A stretch of DNA of 64,000 nt. Origin: Novosphingobium sp. G106. Its GTDB lineage: Bacteria; Pseudomonadota; Alphaproteobacteria; Sphingomonadales; Sphingomonadaceae. Below the pieces are notes generated by a model that saw only the letters and a program-made list of their open reading frames with translations, ran no database searches and was not told where the DNA came from. Position 1 is the stretch's first letter. Each line of letters begins with the position of its first letter. The stretch covers positions 3,968,001-4,032,000 of the forward strand of contig NZ_JAHOOZ010000001.1 in NCBI RefSeq assembly GCF_019075875.1, in the 5' to 3' direction. Below, piece after piece: positions 18,628 through 27,665 of this stretch. Both the position numbers and the translations under genes were made by a program.

Positions 18628-18764
18628 GCTCTCCCTCGCGACTCATTATTTTAGACATCGTATAGATTTAAATGACCCATCTGCAATACGGCGCGCATAG
18701 ATTCGCTTGACGGGCTGTCAGAAATTTAGATGTTGTCTGAAAATAGAAACGAGCGGGACGAGGC
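18628..18764. promoter_or_regulatory. Divergent promoter region with inverted TTTnAGACA-like motifs
   Basis: This intergenic region separates the CoA-ligase operon from the amidohydrolase-SnoaL operon. It is AT-rich relative to its surroundings and holds two related motifs in opposite orientation: attttagaca at 18648-18657 and tgtctgaaaat at 18734-18744. A possible -35 box TTGACG lies at 18707-18712 for the plus direction. A single regulator, most simply the TetR protein of the operon, could bind both and control both transcripts; this is inference from symmetry. Confidence 0.4.
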
Positions 18765-19856
18765 ATGGCGGCAGGAACAGCGGCGGCTCACGGTGCGGAA
18801 GAGGGTCCGGTCGAGGCCATTCTCGAACCCGACCTGCCGATCGTCGACGCGCATCATCACCTCTGGTTCCAGTCGCAGGCGACACTCGATGCGCTCGACC
18901 GCGAGGACGGGGAACTGGGGCCGCTGACCCAAAACTTCAGCTTCCATCCGCGCTACCTGTTCGACGAATTGATGGGCCACGCGACCTCCGGCCACAACGT
19001 CCGTGCGACGGTCTATGTCGAGGTCCACTCGATGTACCGGCGCAGCGGCCCCGAGCACCTGCGTTCGGTCGGCGAGATCGAATTCGCCAACGGCATGGCG
19101 GCGATGGCCGAAAGCGGCATCTTCGGCGAGCCGAAGCTCTGCGCAGGGATCGTCGGCGGCGCCGATCTGCGCCGCGGCGCGGCGGTGCGCGAGACGCTAG
19201 AAGCGCAGGCGATGGCCGGCGGCGGGCGCTATCGCGGCATCCGCGCTGCCGGTATCGCCTACGATGAGCGCCTGCCCAAGCTGTCCGCCGCGATCGGCAG
19301 CCGGCCCGGGACCATGGCCGATCCGGCCTTCCGCGAAGGCCTGGCCCAGCTCGCACCGCTGGGCCTCTCGTGCGACATCTTCCTGTTCGAACCCCAGATC
19401 GCCGAGCTCAAGGACCTCGCCCGCGCCTTTCCCGACACGCAGCTCATCCTGAACCACGTCGGCATGCCGACCGCGCTCGGTGGCTTCAAGGGCACCCTGT
19501 CCGAACGCTTCCCGATCTGGCGCGACGCGATCCGGGCCGTGGCCGAGCACCCCAACATCACGATCAAGCTCGGCGGCCTGGGCAATGCCATGTGCGGCTT
19601 TCCCGAGGCTGGACGGCCCGAGACGACGGGCTCCGAAGAACTGGCCCGCGCCTGGGGCCCCTATATCGAGACCTGCATCGAGGCCTTCGGACCCGAGCGC
19701 AGCATGTTCGAGAGCAACTTCCCCGTCGACGGCGTGACCGCGCGCTATCCCGTCGTCTGGAACACCTTCAAGCGCATCGTCGCCGGCGCCTCGCCGGACG
19801 AGAAGGCCGCGCTTTTCGCGAGCACGGCCGCGCGCATCTACCGCCTGAACATCTGA
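18765..19856 (+). CDS. Amidohydrolase family protein (PDC-lactonase-like)
   Basis: A 363-residue metal-dependent hydrolase of the amidohydrolase 2 family, closer to 2-pyrone-4,6-dicarboxylate lactonase and predicted TIM-barrel fold hydrolases than to the other amidohydrolase of this cluster. The metal motif LPIVDAHHHLW sits at about residues 25-34; later motifs are FPDTQLILNHVGMPT and MFESNFPVDGVTARYP, where the Asp is the expected C-terminal metal ligand. GAGG precedes the ATG. It is divergent from the CoA ligase and precedes the SnoaL-like gene by 14 bases. A lactone- or ester-opening role is likely but the substrate is unknown. Confidence 0.86.
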   Translation: MAAGTAAAHGAEEGPVEAILEPDLPIVDAHHHLWFQSQATLDALDREDGELGPLTQNFSFHPRYLFDELMGHATSGHNVRATVYVEVHSMYRRSGPEHLRSVGEIEFANGMAAMAESGIFGEPKLCAGIVGGADLRRGAAVRETLEAQAMAGGGRYRGIRAAGIAYDERLPKLSAAIGSRPGTMADPAFREGLAQLAPLGLSCDIFLFEPQIAELKDLARAFPDTQLILNHVGMPTALGGFKGTLSERFPIWRDAIRAVAEHPNITIKLGGLGNAMCGFPEAGRPETTGSEELARAWGPYIETCIEAFGPERSMFESNFPVDGVTARYPVVWNTFKRIVAGASPDEKAALFASTAARIYRLNI

Positions 19857-19870
19857 AGAGGACCCACGCC

Positions 19871-20425
19871 ATGACCGATCTCGCCGCGACGCTCGACTAC
19901 GTGAAAAGCCGCATGGATATCCTCGACTGCGTCAACCGCTATACCCGCGGCATGGACCGGCTTGACCGGGACTCGGCGCTCTCGGCCTTCCATGCCGATG
20001 CCCAGCTCGAATATGGCGTCTTCGTCGGCTCGCCGGCCGAGTTCTTCGACTATTTCCACGAGCTGCACCTGCATCACCACAAGTCGACCAACCACATGAT
20101 CTGCAACCACGTCTGCGATCTGGAAGGCGATGTCGCGCATACCGAAACCTACTTCGCGGTGGCCAACAACAACGCCTCGACCCCGCCCTTCTCGCTGGCC
20201 GGTGGCCGCTATGTCGACCGCTTCGAGCGCCGCGACGGCCGCTGGGCGATCGCCACGCGCGTCTGCGTCGGCGAATGGGACGCGACGCCGGGCAACGAAC
20301 TGGCCGAGAAGCTCATCGCCAAGTTCCGCGAGATCGTCAGCATCGGCCGCGACCGCTCGGACGTATCCTATCAAAGGCCGCTGACTGTCCCGCCGGAGCG
20401 CCTGGGCACCAGTATCGCGGTCTGA
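19871..20425 (+). CDS. SnoaL-like / NTF2-fold protein
   Basis: A 184-residue protein of the NTF2-like superfamily (SnoaL_4 type). The typical opening is RMDILDCVNRYTRGMDRLDR with DSALSAFHADAQLEYG, followed by HHHKSTNHMICNHVCDLEGD and a strand region RYVDRFERRDGRWAIATRV. Such proteins act as small dehydratases, isomerases or cyclases, or as accessory subunits, in catabolism of steroids and other hydrophobic rings. It follows the amidohydrolase gene closely and converges on the D-aminoacylase-like gene, 12 bases away. Catalytic residues are not assignable with confidence. Confidence 0.83.
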   Translation: MTDLAATLDYVKSRMDILDCVNRYTRGMDRLDRDSALSAFHADAQLEYGVFVGSPAEFFDYFHELHLHHHKSTNHMICNHVCDLEGDVAHTETYFAVANNNASTPPFSLAGGRYVDRFERRDGRWAIATRVCVGEWDATPGNELAEKLIAKFREIVSIGRDRSDVSYQRPLTVPPERLGTSIAV

Positions 20426-20437
20426 ACAACTGATCTC

Positions 20438-22159
20438 TTATCGCGCACCGCGCACCAGCCGGCCGGGAAGCGCCCCGGTCGGCTTGCCGGCGCGGTAGGT
20501 TACCTCGCCCGAAACGATCGTCGCATCATAGCCATCGGCCGCCTGCATCAGCCGGCGCCCGCCCGCGGGAAGGTCATAGACCGGGCGCGGCGCGTGGAGC
20601 TGCAGGCGATCGAGGTCGATGACGTTGATGTCGGCTTTCAGGCCGGCGGCGATACGGCCGCGGTCGCGCAAGCCGACTGCCTCGGCGGTATCGCTCGCGA
20701 GCATGCGGATCGCGCGCGGCAGGTCGACCCGCTTGGCGGGATCGGGATGCGCGGCCCAATGGGTCAGGAAATAGGTGGGCAGCGCCGCGTCGCAGATCAT
20801 GCCGTAGTGGGCGCCGCCGTCGCTGAGGCCCAGCAGCACGTTGGGATCCTTGAGGAAGACCTGCCCTGCCCCTTCGAAGCGCTCGCCGATGCGGTTGGCC
20901 GAGGGGCGATAGAGCACGGCGCGGCCTTCGTCCTCCAGCAGCGCGTCGTAGATCACTTCCCTGGGATCGAGCCCGGCGCGCCGCGCGCGGGCGGCGATGC
21001 TGTCCTCCATCGCCGGGTGATAGTTAGGCGGATCGCCGAGCGGGAACAGCCAGTCGGTATCGTCGGCCACGGCCTTGAAGAAGGCGTGCGGGTCGTCGCT
21101 CTGTTCGCTCATCAATCGTCGGCGCAGTTCGGGATCGCGCATCGCGGCGACTTTCTCCGCCAGCGGCAGATGCGCGATCGCGGCGAAGCTGGGATGGAAG
21201 GCGAAAGGATGCAGCGAGAGGTCGAGGCCGATGAGGATGCCCACCGGCCGCGGCATGACCTGCGCCTTGATCGGCAGGCCGTCGGCGCTCGCCTGGGCGA
21301 TACCGTCGAGGATCACCAGCCAGCGGTCGCTGCCGTTGCCCGGCTGGGTCAGCGTGAAGGACAGCGGCCGGCCCGAGGTTTCGACCAGGCCGCGCAGCAG
21401 CGCCACCGTCTCCTCGCCCGAAAGGCGGTCATCGCCGAGAATCTCGAACACCCCGCCGCCCGCATCGCGTAGCCCTTCGGCCAGGGCGGTGAGTTCGGCC
21501 ACCTCGCTGGTGATGGTCGGCACGTTGCGCCCGTCGCGGTAGCGGTGTGCGAGATTGCGTGTGGTGCTGACGCCGATCGCGCCCGCGCGGATCGCCTCGG
21601 CGGTGAGTTCGCGCATCTGTTCCAGGTCTTCGGACGTCGGCGGCTCGCAATCGGCCCCGCGCTGGCCCATCACGTAGACGCGCAGCGGGTTGTGCGGCAG
21701 CTGCGCGGCGAAATCGATGTCGGCATGACGCTGTTCGATGGCGTCGAGGTAATCGGGAAAGGTCTCCCAGTTCCACGGCAGGCCTTCGCTCATCACCGCT
21801 TCGGGGACGTCCTCGACGCCCTCCATCATCTTGATCATCAGCTCGCGCTGGTCAGGCCGGGCCGGCGCAAAGCCGACGCCGCAATTGCCCATGACCACGG
21901 TCGTCACGCCATGCCCGGACGAGGGGGCCAGGCGGTTCTCCCAGGTGATCTGGCCATCGTAATGCGTGTGGATGTCGACGAAGCCCGGCGTGACGATACG
22001 GCCGGTGGCATCGATCTCCTCACGCCCGCGGCCGGAGATCGCGCCGACGCCGGCGACGGTCCTGCCGCGGATTGCGACGTCGCCGACGAAGGGCTCGCCG
22101 CCGCTGCCGTCGACTACCGTGCCGCCGCGGATGACGATGTCGAAGTCAGGTTCGGACAT
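20438..22159 (-). CDS. N-acyl-D-amino-acid deacylase-like amidohydrolase
   Basis: A 573-residue amidohydrolase of the D-aminoacylase/dihydroorotase group (amidohydrolase 3). An N-terminal beta-sandwich (IVIRGGTVVDGSGGEPFVGD) leads into the metal motif PGFVDIHTHYDGQITWE (HTHYDG at about residues 67-72) and the characteristic GNCGVGFAPARPDQRE with the metal-binding cysteine. The C-terminus returns to the sandwich with GLKADINVIDLDRLQLHAP. GGGAGAAG precedes the ATG. Family members remove N-acyl groups from D-amino acids, but many related proteins have other substrates. It follows the TauD-like gene after 12 bases. Confidence 0.88.
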   Translation of the reverse strand: MSEPDFDIVIRGGTVVDGSGGEPFVGDVAIRGRTVAGVGAISGRGREEIDATGRIVTPGFVDIHTHYDGQITWENRLAPSSGHGVTTVVMGNCGVGFAPARPDQRELMIKMMEGVEDVPEAVMSEGLPWNWETFPDYLDAIEQRHADIDFAAQLPHNPLRVYVMGQRGADCEPPTSEDLEQMRELTAEAIRAGAIGVSTTRNLAHRYRDGRNVPTITSEVAELTALAEGLRDAGGGVFEILGDDRLSGEETVALLRGLVETSGRPLSFTLTQPGNGSDRWLVILDGIAQASADGLPIKAQVMPRPVGILIGLDLSLHPFAFHPSFAAIAHLPLAEKVAAMRDPELRRRLMSEQSDDPHAFFKAVADDTDWLFPLGDPPNYHPAMEDSIAARARRAGLDPREVIYDALLEDEGRAVLYRPSANRIGERFEGAGQVFLKDPNVLLGLSDGGAHYGMICDAALPTYFLTHWAAHPDPAKRVDLPRAIRMLASDTAEAVGLRDRGRIAAGLKADINVIDLDRLQLHAPRPVYDLPAGGRRLMQAADGYDATIVSGEVTYRAGKPTGALPGRLVRGAR

Positions 22160-22171
22160 GGTTCTTCTCCC

Positions 22172-23128
22172 TTAGACGTCGAAATCGGCGACCGGGCCGT
22201 CGAGCCCGAGTGGACGGCCGAGCGCATAGTCCCCGCGGATCGTGGTCCGTTCCATCACCCGCGTCTGGTCGATCGGCACGCCCCGCGCGCTGTGCAGCGT
22301 GCGCCAGTTGTCCCAGAGCACCATGTCGTCGGGCTGCCAGGCATGGACATAGGCCAGCGCAGGATCGGTGCAGACGGCGACGACTTCGCGCAGCAGGGCG
22401 TCGCCCGCCGCGGTCCCGTCCTCATAAATGCCCAGCGCGAAGGCCGGCGAGACGTTGAGCACCTTTCGGCCGGTTTCCGCCTGGGTATAGACCATCGGAT
22501 GGATCACGCGCGGGTAGGTGAACTTGCGCTTCTCGATCTGGGTGCCCGAGGCGGCCATGCGGATGAGGCGGGCATCGCCCTGGTCGACGAAGGGCTGCAG
22601 ACTCATGTCGACATCGACGTGATAGACGACGTGGAGGCCTTCGATCCGCTCGCGCAGGCTATGGGGCAGGCGCTCATAGGCCGCGATCTGGTCGATGAAG
22701 CCGGTCTCGCCACCGATGTCCGGAAGCTGCACCGGGCGCAGGATGCCGCCATGGTTGATCCGGTGGGTGTAGATCAGGTCGCTGTGCCAGGGCAGCCAGC
22801 CGCCGCGCAGATCGCCGCCGATGTCGTAGTAGCTGCCGTCCTCGGGATAGAACTTGATCTTCACCAGGTCGGGCGCGCCGGCTTGGCGGCTTTCGGGAAA
22901 GGGGTGCGGCTCGAGATCGCCGAAGCAGCGGCTGAGCTCGAGATGCATGTCCTGCGAGGATTCACCGTCGCGGAACAGCAGCACGCCATGTTCGATCCAG
23001 AGATCGTTGAGCCGGCGGCGCATCGCGGGATCGTCGAGGTTATCACGCGTCAGGCCCGCGATGGTCGCGCCGAACGGCAGGACCGGCGCGAGCGGCGATA
23101 TGCGAATGTCGGTGGCGACGCTGGCCAT
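22172..23128 (-). CDS. TauD/TfdA-family Fe(II)/2-oxoglutarate dioxygenase
   Basis: A 318-residue non-haem iron dioxygenase. The iron-binding HxD motif is GGWLPWHSDLIYTHR, and the distal His and 2-oxoglutarate-binding Arg are in MVLWDNWRTLHSARG with TRVMERTTIRGD. The start at 23128 follows a GGGAGA site and gives MASVATDIRISPL, matching family N-termini; an upstream ATG adds 18 implausible residues. TfdA/TauD enzymes cleave ether, sulfonate or sulfate esters by hydroxylation. It is transcribed with the D-aminoacylase-like gene and divergently from a LysR gene 101 bases away, its probable regulator. Confidence 0.92.
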   Translation of the reverse strand: MASVATDIRISPLAPVLPFGATIAGLTRDNLDDPAMRRRLNDLWIEHGVLLFRDGESSQDMHLELSRCFGDLEPHPFPESRQAGAPDLVKIKFYPEDGSYYDIGGDLRGGWLPWHSDLIYTHRINHGGILRPVQLPDIGGETGFIDQIAAYERLPHSLRERIEGLHVVYHVDVDMSLQPFVDQGDARLIRMAASGTQIEKRKFTYPRVIHPMVYTQAETGRKVLNVSPAFALGIYEDGTAAGDALLREVVAVCTDPALAYVHAWQPDDMVLWDNWRTLHSARGVPIDQTRVMERTTIRGDYALGRPLGLDGPVADFDV

Positions 23129-23229
23129 GTTCGGTCTCCCAACCGTTTCGGCATGGATGACGCAGCAGATGTTCCAGCACAAATGCCGTTTGGTTTGCGC
23201 CAGCTCTGCCGTTCCGGCATATCTGTGCC

Positions 23230-24195
23230 ATGGAGCTCAAGCATCTGCGCTACTTCGCCGCGGCGGTGGAGGAAGGATCGCTTCAAGGGGCCGCCGCCCG
23301 GCTGAACATCGCTCAGCCTGCGCTGTCGCGCCGTGTGCGCGACCTGGAAGCTGCGGTCGGCTGTCAGCTCCTGATCCGCGGTGCACGCGGGATCGAACCA
23401 ACGCGTGCGGGGCTGGCGCTCTACCGCGACGCCGTGGCGATTCTGGACAGTGTCAACGAAGCGGTTCAGCGCGCCCGGCAACAGGGGCACGACCGGGATC
23501 GCAGCATCGGCCTGGGCCTCGCGCCGACGGTAGCGCGGAAATACGCGTTCCTGCGCCAGGCGCTGGAAGAGTTCGCGCTGGGCGATCCCGAGAGAAGCAT
23601 CGCGTTTCGGCAGGGCTCGTCCACCGAGCTCGCGGAAGGCCTTCGCGAAGGAACGCTCGACCTTGCCCTGATGTACGAGCAGCGTCCGGACTCGCCCCAC
23701 GTCGCCGAACATCTCATCCATCGCGAGGTCTATATCCTCGCGGTCCATCCGGCGCACCGCCTCGCCACGACGGGGCCGGCCGATCTCGCCGAGTTGATCG
23801 GCCAGCCGCTGATCTGGCTGACGCGGCGCGACAATGCCGGCAACGTCAATCCGATGATGGCGCAGCTGCGTCGGCACGGGCTCGAGCCGGTGATCGGCCA
23901 GCTCGCCGAAAGTCCGGAGGAGCAGCTCGATATCGTCATGGCCAGCGTGGGCGCCTGCATCACGCCGGCGTCAACGATCCTGGCCGTGCCGCCCGGGGCG
24001 CTGCATTTCAGGGCGCTACCGAAACTGGATGCAACCATCGACTTCACGCTCGCCTGGCGTAGAACGGGGCTCGGCGAGGCCGCGGCGCAGCTGCTGTCCG
24101 AGCTGGAACACGCCATTTCCCGCCATCGAGCAGCGATCGAAGAAGGCCGCGAGGCGTGGATATCGCTCGACGGCTCTCTGCTCTACCGGCTGTAA
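23230..24195 (+). CDS. LysR-family transcriptional regulator
   Basis: A 321-residue LysR-type regulator. The winged helix-turn-helix is at the N-terminus: MELKHLRYFAAAVEEGSLQG with AARLNIAQPALSRRVRDLEA and RGIEPTRAG. The C-terminal periplasmic-binding-like effector domain follows (about residues 90-295). It is divergent from the TauD-like gene, the classical arrangement for a LysR regulator and its target. No ribosome-binding site is obvious before the ATG, but the start agrees with family N-termini. Confidence 0.92.
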   Translation: MELKHLRYFAAAVEEGSLQGAAARLNIAQPALSRRVRDLEAAVGCQLLIRGARGIEPTRAGLALYRDAVAILDSVNEAVQRARQQGHDRDRSIGLGLAPTVARKYAFLRQALEEFALGDPERSIAFRQGSSTELAEGLREGTLDLALMYEQRPDSPHVAEHLIHREVYILAVHPAHRLATTGPADLAELIGQPLIWLTRRDNAGNVNPMMAQLRRHGLEPVIGQLAESPEEQLDIVMASVGACITPASTILAVPPGALHFRALPKLDATIDFTLAWRRTGLGEAAAQLLSELEHAISRHRAAIEEGREAWISLDGSLLYRL

Positions 24196-24280
24196 CGGCC
24201 GGAAAGAGTACCAGTTTGGCGCACCGGTTTCCGCGGGTGTGCCGCTTTCCAATTCCTTCGTGATCGCTTAACCTTAAGCT

Positions 24281-24637
24281 ATGACGCGGGGCGATCTGGC
24301 TTGGACGGTTGAAACGCGCGGCGACGTGCGTCTGATTGCGCCTGCGGGCAGGGTGGACGAAGCGAGCGCCACCGCTTTTGCCGAACGGCTGGCTCAAGAG
24401 ATCGAAAGCGCCGCCGCAGACGGTTCGCGCCGGCTGGCGATCGATCTCGCCGCGATCGACTATATGTCCTCGCGCGGCCTGCGCGGGCTGACCCTGGCGC
24501 AGCGCAAGTCTGGCGAGAGCGGGATCTCGATCGTGCTCGTCCGCCCCAACGAGATCATGCGCGAGATCCTCGCGATCAGCCGCTACGACAAGGTATTCCA
24601 GGTCTTCGACAGCATCGACCAGATCGGCACGACCTAG
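24281..24637 (+). CDS. STAS-domain protein (anti-sigma factor antagonist-like)
   Basis: A 118-residue single STAS-domain protein of the SpoIIAA/RsbV type. The core is RLAIDLAAIDYMSSRGLRGL, where the serine pair at residues 63-64 occupies the position phosphorylated by the partner kinase. In such partner-switch systems the phosphorylated form is inactive, a SpoIIE-type phosphatase reactivates it, and it then binds the RsbW-like kinase. Here a SpoIIE-type phosphatase (25608) and an RsbW-like protein (28717) are both close by. It is followed 18 bases later by the metallo-beta-lactamase-fold gene in the same operon. Confidence 0.85.
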   Translation: MTRGDLAWTVETRGDVRLIAPAGRVDEASATAFAERLAQEIESAAADGSRRLAIDLAAIDYMSSRGLRGLTLAQRKSGESGISIVLVRPNEIMREILAISRYDKVFQVFDSIDQIGTT

Positions 24638-24655
24638 GGCAATTGGGAGCGGGGG

Positions 24656-25633
24656 ATGAAAGTCCGGTTCTGGGGTACGCGCGGATCGCTTCCGGTGGCG
24701 CAGAAGGCCGGCACCGTCCGTGACAAGATCGCCGCCGCACTGGTCGCCGCCGACGGCCGCAAGTTTGCCGATGCCGAAGAAGCCCGCCGCTTCGCCGAAA
24801 GCGATCTCGATTTCGCGGTGTCCGGCACCTATGGCGGCGCGACGAGCTGCGTCGAGATCGAGGCAGGCGCCGATGCCGACGGCGAGGAAGTTTTCATCGT
24901 CTGCGACCTCGGCAGCGGGCTGCGCGAGTTCGGCCTCGATGCCATGGGCCGCTGCGCCGCCGGCCATCCGCGGACTTATCACGTCTTCCTGTCCCACTTT
25001 CACTGGGACCACATCATGGGCTTCCCGTTCTTCGTACCGGTGTTCGACCCAAACGCGAAGATCGTGATCCATTCGGGACATACCGACGCCGAGGAAGCAC
25101 TGCGCCGCCAGCAGGAGGAAATCTCCTTCCCCGTCGCCTTCGAATGGCTGCGCGCGCAGATCAGCTTCCGCACGCTCGAGACCGGCCGGGAATACCAGAT
25201 CGGCGCGGTGAAGGTCGAACTGATCGAGCAGAACCACTCGCACAAGTCTTATGGCTACAAGTTCACCGACGAGGCCGGCAAATCGGTGATCTACAGTACC
25301 GACAGCGAGCACAAGATCGACGCCATGGACGCCGAGGAGGCCTTCGTCGCCTTCTTCGGCGACTGCGACCTGGTGATCTGCGACACGATGTATTCGCTGG
25401 CCGATTCGATCTCGATGAAGGAGGACTGGGGCCATTCGAGCAACGTCGTCGCGATCGACCTCTGTCACCAGGCACGGGCGCGGCGGCTGGCATTGTTCCA
25501 CCACGAACCTACCTACAGCGATGCCGACATCCAGCGGATGCACGAGGAGAGCATCCGCTATGAGGAACTGACGCGCGAGCATGCGCCGCTAGACGTGATC
25601 TGCGCCTATGACGGCCTCACCGTCGAGGTCTGA
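24656..25633 (+). CDS. Metallo-beta-lactamase-fold hydrolase
   Basis: A 325-residue protein of the metallo-beta-lactamase superfamily. The metal signature is FLSHFHWDHIMGFPFF, with H114, H116, D118 and H119; other ligands probably come from the blocks around YGGATSCVEI, IYSTDSEHKID and LFHHEPTYSD. It resembles the PhnP/ribonuclease Z-like single-domain branch found near signalling genes. The N-terminal MKVRFWGTRGSLPV is typical of that branch. A purine-rich GGGAGCGGGGG precedes the start. Its end overlaps the CHASE2-phosphatase start by 26 bases, so the two are co-translated. Substrate unknown; a phosphodiesterase acting on a nucleotide is one possibility. Confidence 0.85.
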   Translation: MKVRFWGTRGSLPVAQKAGTVRDKIAAALVAADGRKFADAEEARRFAESDLDFAVSGTYGGATSCVEIEAGADADGEEVFIVCDLGSGLREFGLDAMGRCAAGHPRTYHVFLSHFHWDHIMGFPFFVPVFDPNAKIVIHSGHTDAEEALRRQQEEISFPVAFEWLRAQISFRTLETGREYQIGAVKVELIEQNHSHKSYGYKFTDEAGKSVIYSTDSEHKIDAMDAEEAFVAFFGDCDLVICDTMYSLADSISMKEDWGHSSNVVAIDLCHQARARRLALFHHEPTYSDADIQRMHEESIRYEELTREHAPLDVICAYDGLTVEV

Positions 25634-27665
25634 CCGGCCCGGCCGCCGGCATGTCTGGTCGGTGGTGGCGGTGGGCGCGCTGATCGGCGCGCTGCTCAGC
25701 CTGATCGTCGCCAATCCGGTCCGGCGCGCGCTGTTCGACGAATGGCAGGTGCTTTCGCCGCGCAAGATCGAGGCGAAGGAAGTCGCGGTCGTGCTGATCG
25801 ACCGCGAGAGCCTGGCTTCGGTCGGCCCCTGGCCCTGGCCGCGTTATTATCTTGCCAGACTGGCCGAGACGATCGCCGCGCAGAAACCGCGCGCGATTGC
25901 CTTCGACATGATCTTCGCCGAGGCCGACCGGCTCAACCCCAACCGCTTCACCGCGCTCTATCCCGAGCTCGATGCCAGTTCGGTCGCCGCGATCGGCGCG
26001 CTGCCGTCGATGGACACGAGCTTCGCCCGGGTGCTCGGCACCGCGCCGGTCGTGCTGGGCCGGCTGGGCATCGACGGTGGCGGCAGCGATCCCAAGGCGC
26101 TGTTCGTCGACCCCGAGGTCGGCGGGCGGCCGCCGCCGGGCACGGCCAGGTTCCCCTATGTGCTGTCGAGCATAACGGAGCTCGACGACGTCGCGCTGGG
26201 TCACGCCATGCTCAACGGGCCGCCCGACGCGGATGGCATCGTGCGTCGGGTGCCCCTGTCGATCCTGGCAGACAACCGCGCGATGCCGGGCCTGGCCGCC
26301 GAACTGACCCGGATCGCGCTCGATGCGCCCAAGCTCTCGTGGTCGGGCGAAACCGCTACGATCGGCACGCGCCGCCTGCCCGCGGACGATGCCGGGCAGA
26401 TGCAGCTGCGCTTCGGCCACTTTCCCAACGCCGCGCGCCATTCGGCCGCGCAGGTGCTGGCTCACGCAGTGCCGGGCCGCGCCTTTGCCGGCAAGATCGT
26501 GCTGATCGGGCTCGGCGCCGAGGGGATCGCCGACCTCGTCTCCACGCCGCTCGAGACCGAAGGCTACGGCGTCTTCGTCCAGGCCCAGGCCGTCGATGCC
26601 ATGCTGCACGGCGGCTGGCTCTCGCGCCCGCCCTGGCTTGCTGCCTGGGAGTGGGGCTTCGGCCTGCTGCTGGCGCTGCTGATCGGGCTCGCGGGGGCAC
26701 TCTGGCGCCGCTGGCCGTGGCTGCTGGCCGGCGCGATCGGCCTTCTCCTGCCGCTCAAATCGTGGCTTCTGTTCGACTCGGTCGGACTGCTGTTCGATCC
26801 GCTACGCCCGGCGATGATCGGGCTCGGCGCCGGCTTCGCGCTCGCCGTCCTGGTCATACAGCGCGGCCGCGCCGAGCGCGCGCAGCTCGGCCGCGCGCTG
26901 GTCGAGCAGCGCATCACCACGGCGGTGCAGGAAGGCGAACTGCAGGCCGCACGGGCGATCCAGCTCGGCATGGTGCCGACGCGCCAGCGGCTGGCCTCGC
27001 TCGATCCGCGGATCGATGCCAGCGCGGCGCTGGAGCCGGCCTATTCGGTCGGCGGCGATTTCTACGACGCGATCCGGATCGACGCCGATCGCCTGCTGTT
27101 CCTGGTCGGCGACGTCACCGGCAAGGGCGTGCCCGCGGCGCTCTACATGGCGCTGTCCAAGACCCTGGCGAAAAGCGTGCTGGTGCGCGAGCGCGGCGGG
27201 CTCGCCCATGCGGTCAACACGCTCAACATCGAGCTGATGCGCGACGCCGACGATGCGATGGGCGTGACCATGCTGGTCGTTCTGGTCGACTGCGCCACGG
27301 GCAGGCTGACGATGGTCAACGCCGGGCACGAGAACCCGATCCTGCTGCGGCCGGGCCAGGCGCCCGAGACCGTGCCGATGGAGGGCGGCCCGCCGTTCTG
27401 CGTCGTCGAGTTCGCCTATCCCGAGGAGACTATGACGCTGCACCCCGGAGATATGCTGGTGCTGATCACCGACGGCGTGACCGAGGCACAGGATGCGGAG
27501 GGGCGGATGTTCGGCCTCGATGGAGCCCTGGCCATGCTCGGCAAGCGCCCTGGCGACGATCCCGATGCGCTCGTTGCCGGCACGGTAGAAGCGGTCCGCG
27601 GCTTCGAACACCCGACCGAACCCAGCGACGATTTGACGATCCTGGCGCTCCGCTACCGCGGCTAG
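25608..27665 (+). CDS. CHASE2-domain SpoIIE-type PP2C serine phosphatase
   Basis: A 685-residue membrane sensor-phosphatase. One N-terminal helix (about residues 16-36) leads to a periplasmic CHASE2 domain (about 45-340, with VAVVLIDRESLASVGPWPWP and GKIVLIGLGAEGIADLVSTP), then two or three helices (about 345-415), a short linker and a PP2C/SpoIIE domain from about 440. Metal-binding motifs are YSVGGDFYDAIR (about 479-490), VGDVTGKGVPAALYM and the final EPSDDLTILALRY. It would dephosphorylate the STAS protein of this locus in response to a periplasmic or membrane signal. Overlap with the upstream gene (26 bases) implies translational coupling. Confidence 0.92.
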   Translation: MTASPSRSDRPGRRHVWSVVAVGALIGALLSLIVANPVRRALFDEWQVLSPRKIEAKEVAVVLIDRESLASVGPWPWPRYYLARLAETIAAQKPRAIAFDMIFAEADRLNPNRFTALYPELDASSVAAIGALPSMDTSFARVLGTAPVVLGRLGIDGGGSDPKALFVDPEVGGRPPPGTARFPYVLSSITELDDVALGHAMLNGPPDADGIVRRVPLSILADNRAMPGLAAELTRIALDAPKLSWSGETATIGTRRLPADDAGQMQLRFGHFPNAARHSAAQVLAHAVPGRAFAGKIVLIGLGAEGIADLVSTPLETEGYGVFVQAQAVDAMLHGGWLSRPPWLAAWEWGFGLLLALLIGLAGALWRRWPWLLAGAIGLLLPLKSWLLFDSVGLLFDPLRPAMIGLGAGFALAVLVIQRGRAERAQLGRALVEQRITTAVQEGELQAARAIQLGMVPTRQRLASLDPRIDASAALEPAYSVGGDFYDAIRIDADRLLFLVGDVTGKGVPAALYMALSKTLAKSVLVRERGGLAHAVNTLNIELMRDADDAMGVTMLVVLVDCATGRLTMVNAGHENPILLRPGQAPETVPMEGGPPFCVVEFAYPEETMTLHPGDMLVLITDGVTEAQDAEGRMFGLDGALAMLGKRPGDDPDALVAGTVEAVRGFEHPTEPSDDLTILALRYRG

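Noticed and set aside
24196..24280. EcfG-type general stress promoter before the STAS gene
   Set aside because: A GGAA-like and a GTT-like element are present, but their spacing and sequence do not fit the GGAAC-N17-CGTT pattern well enough.
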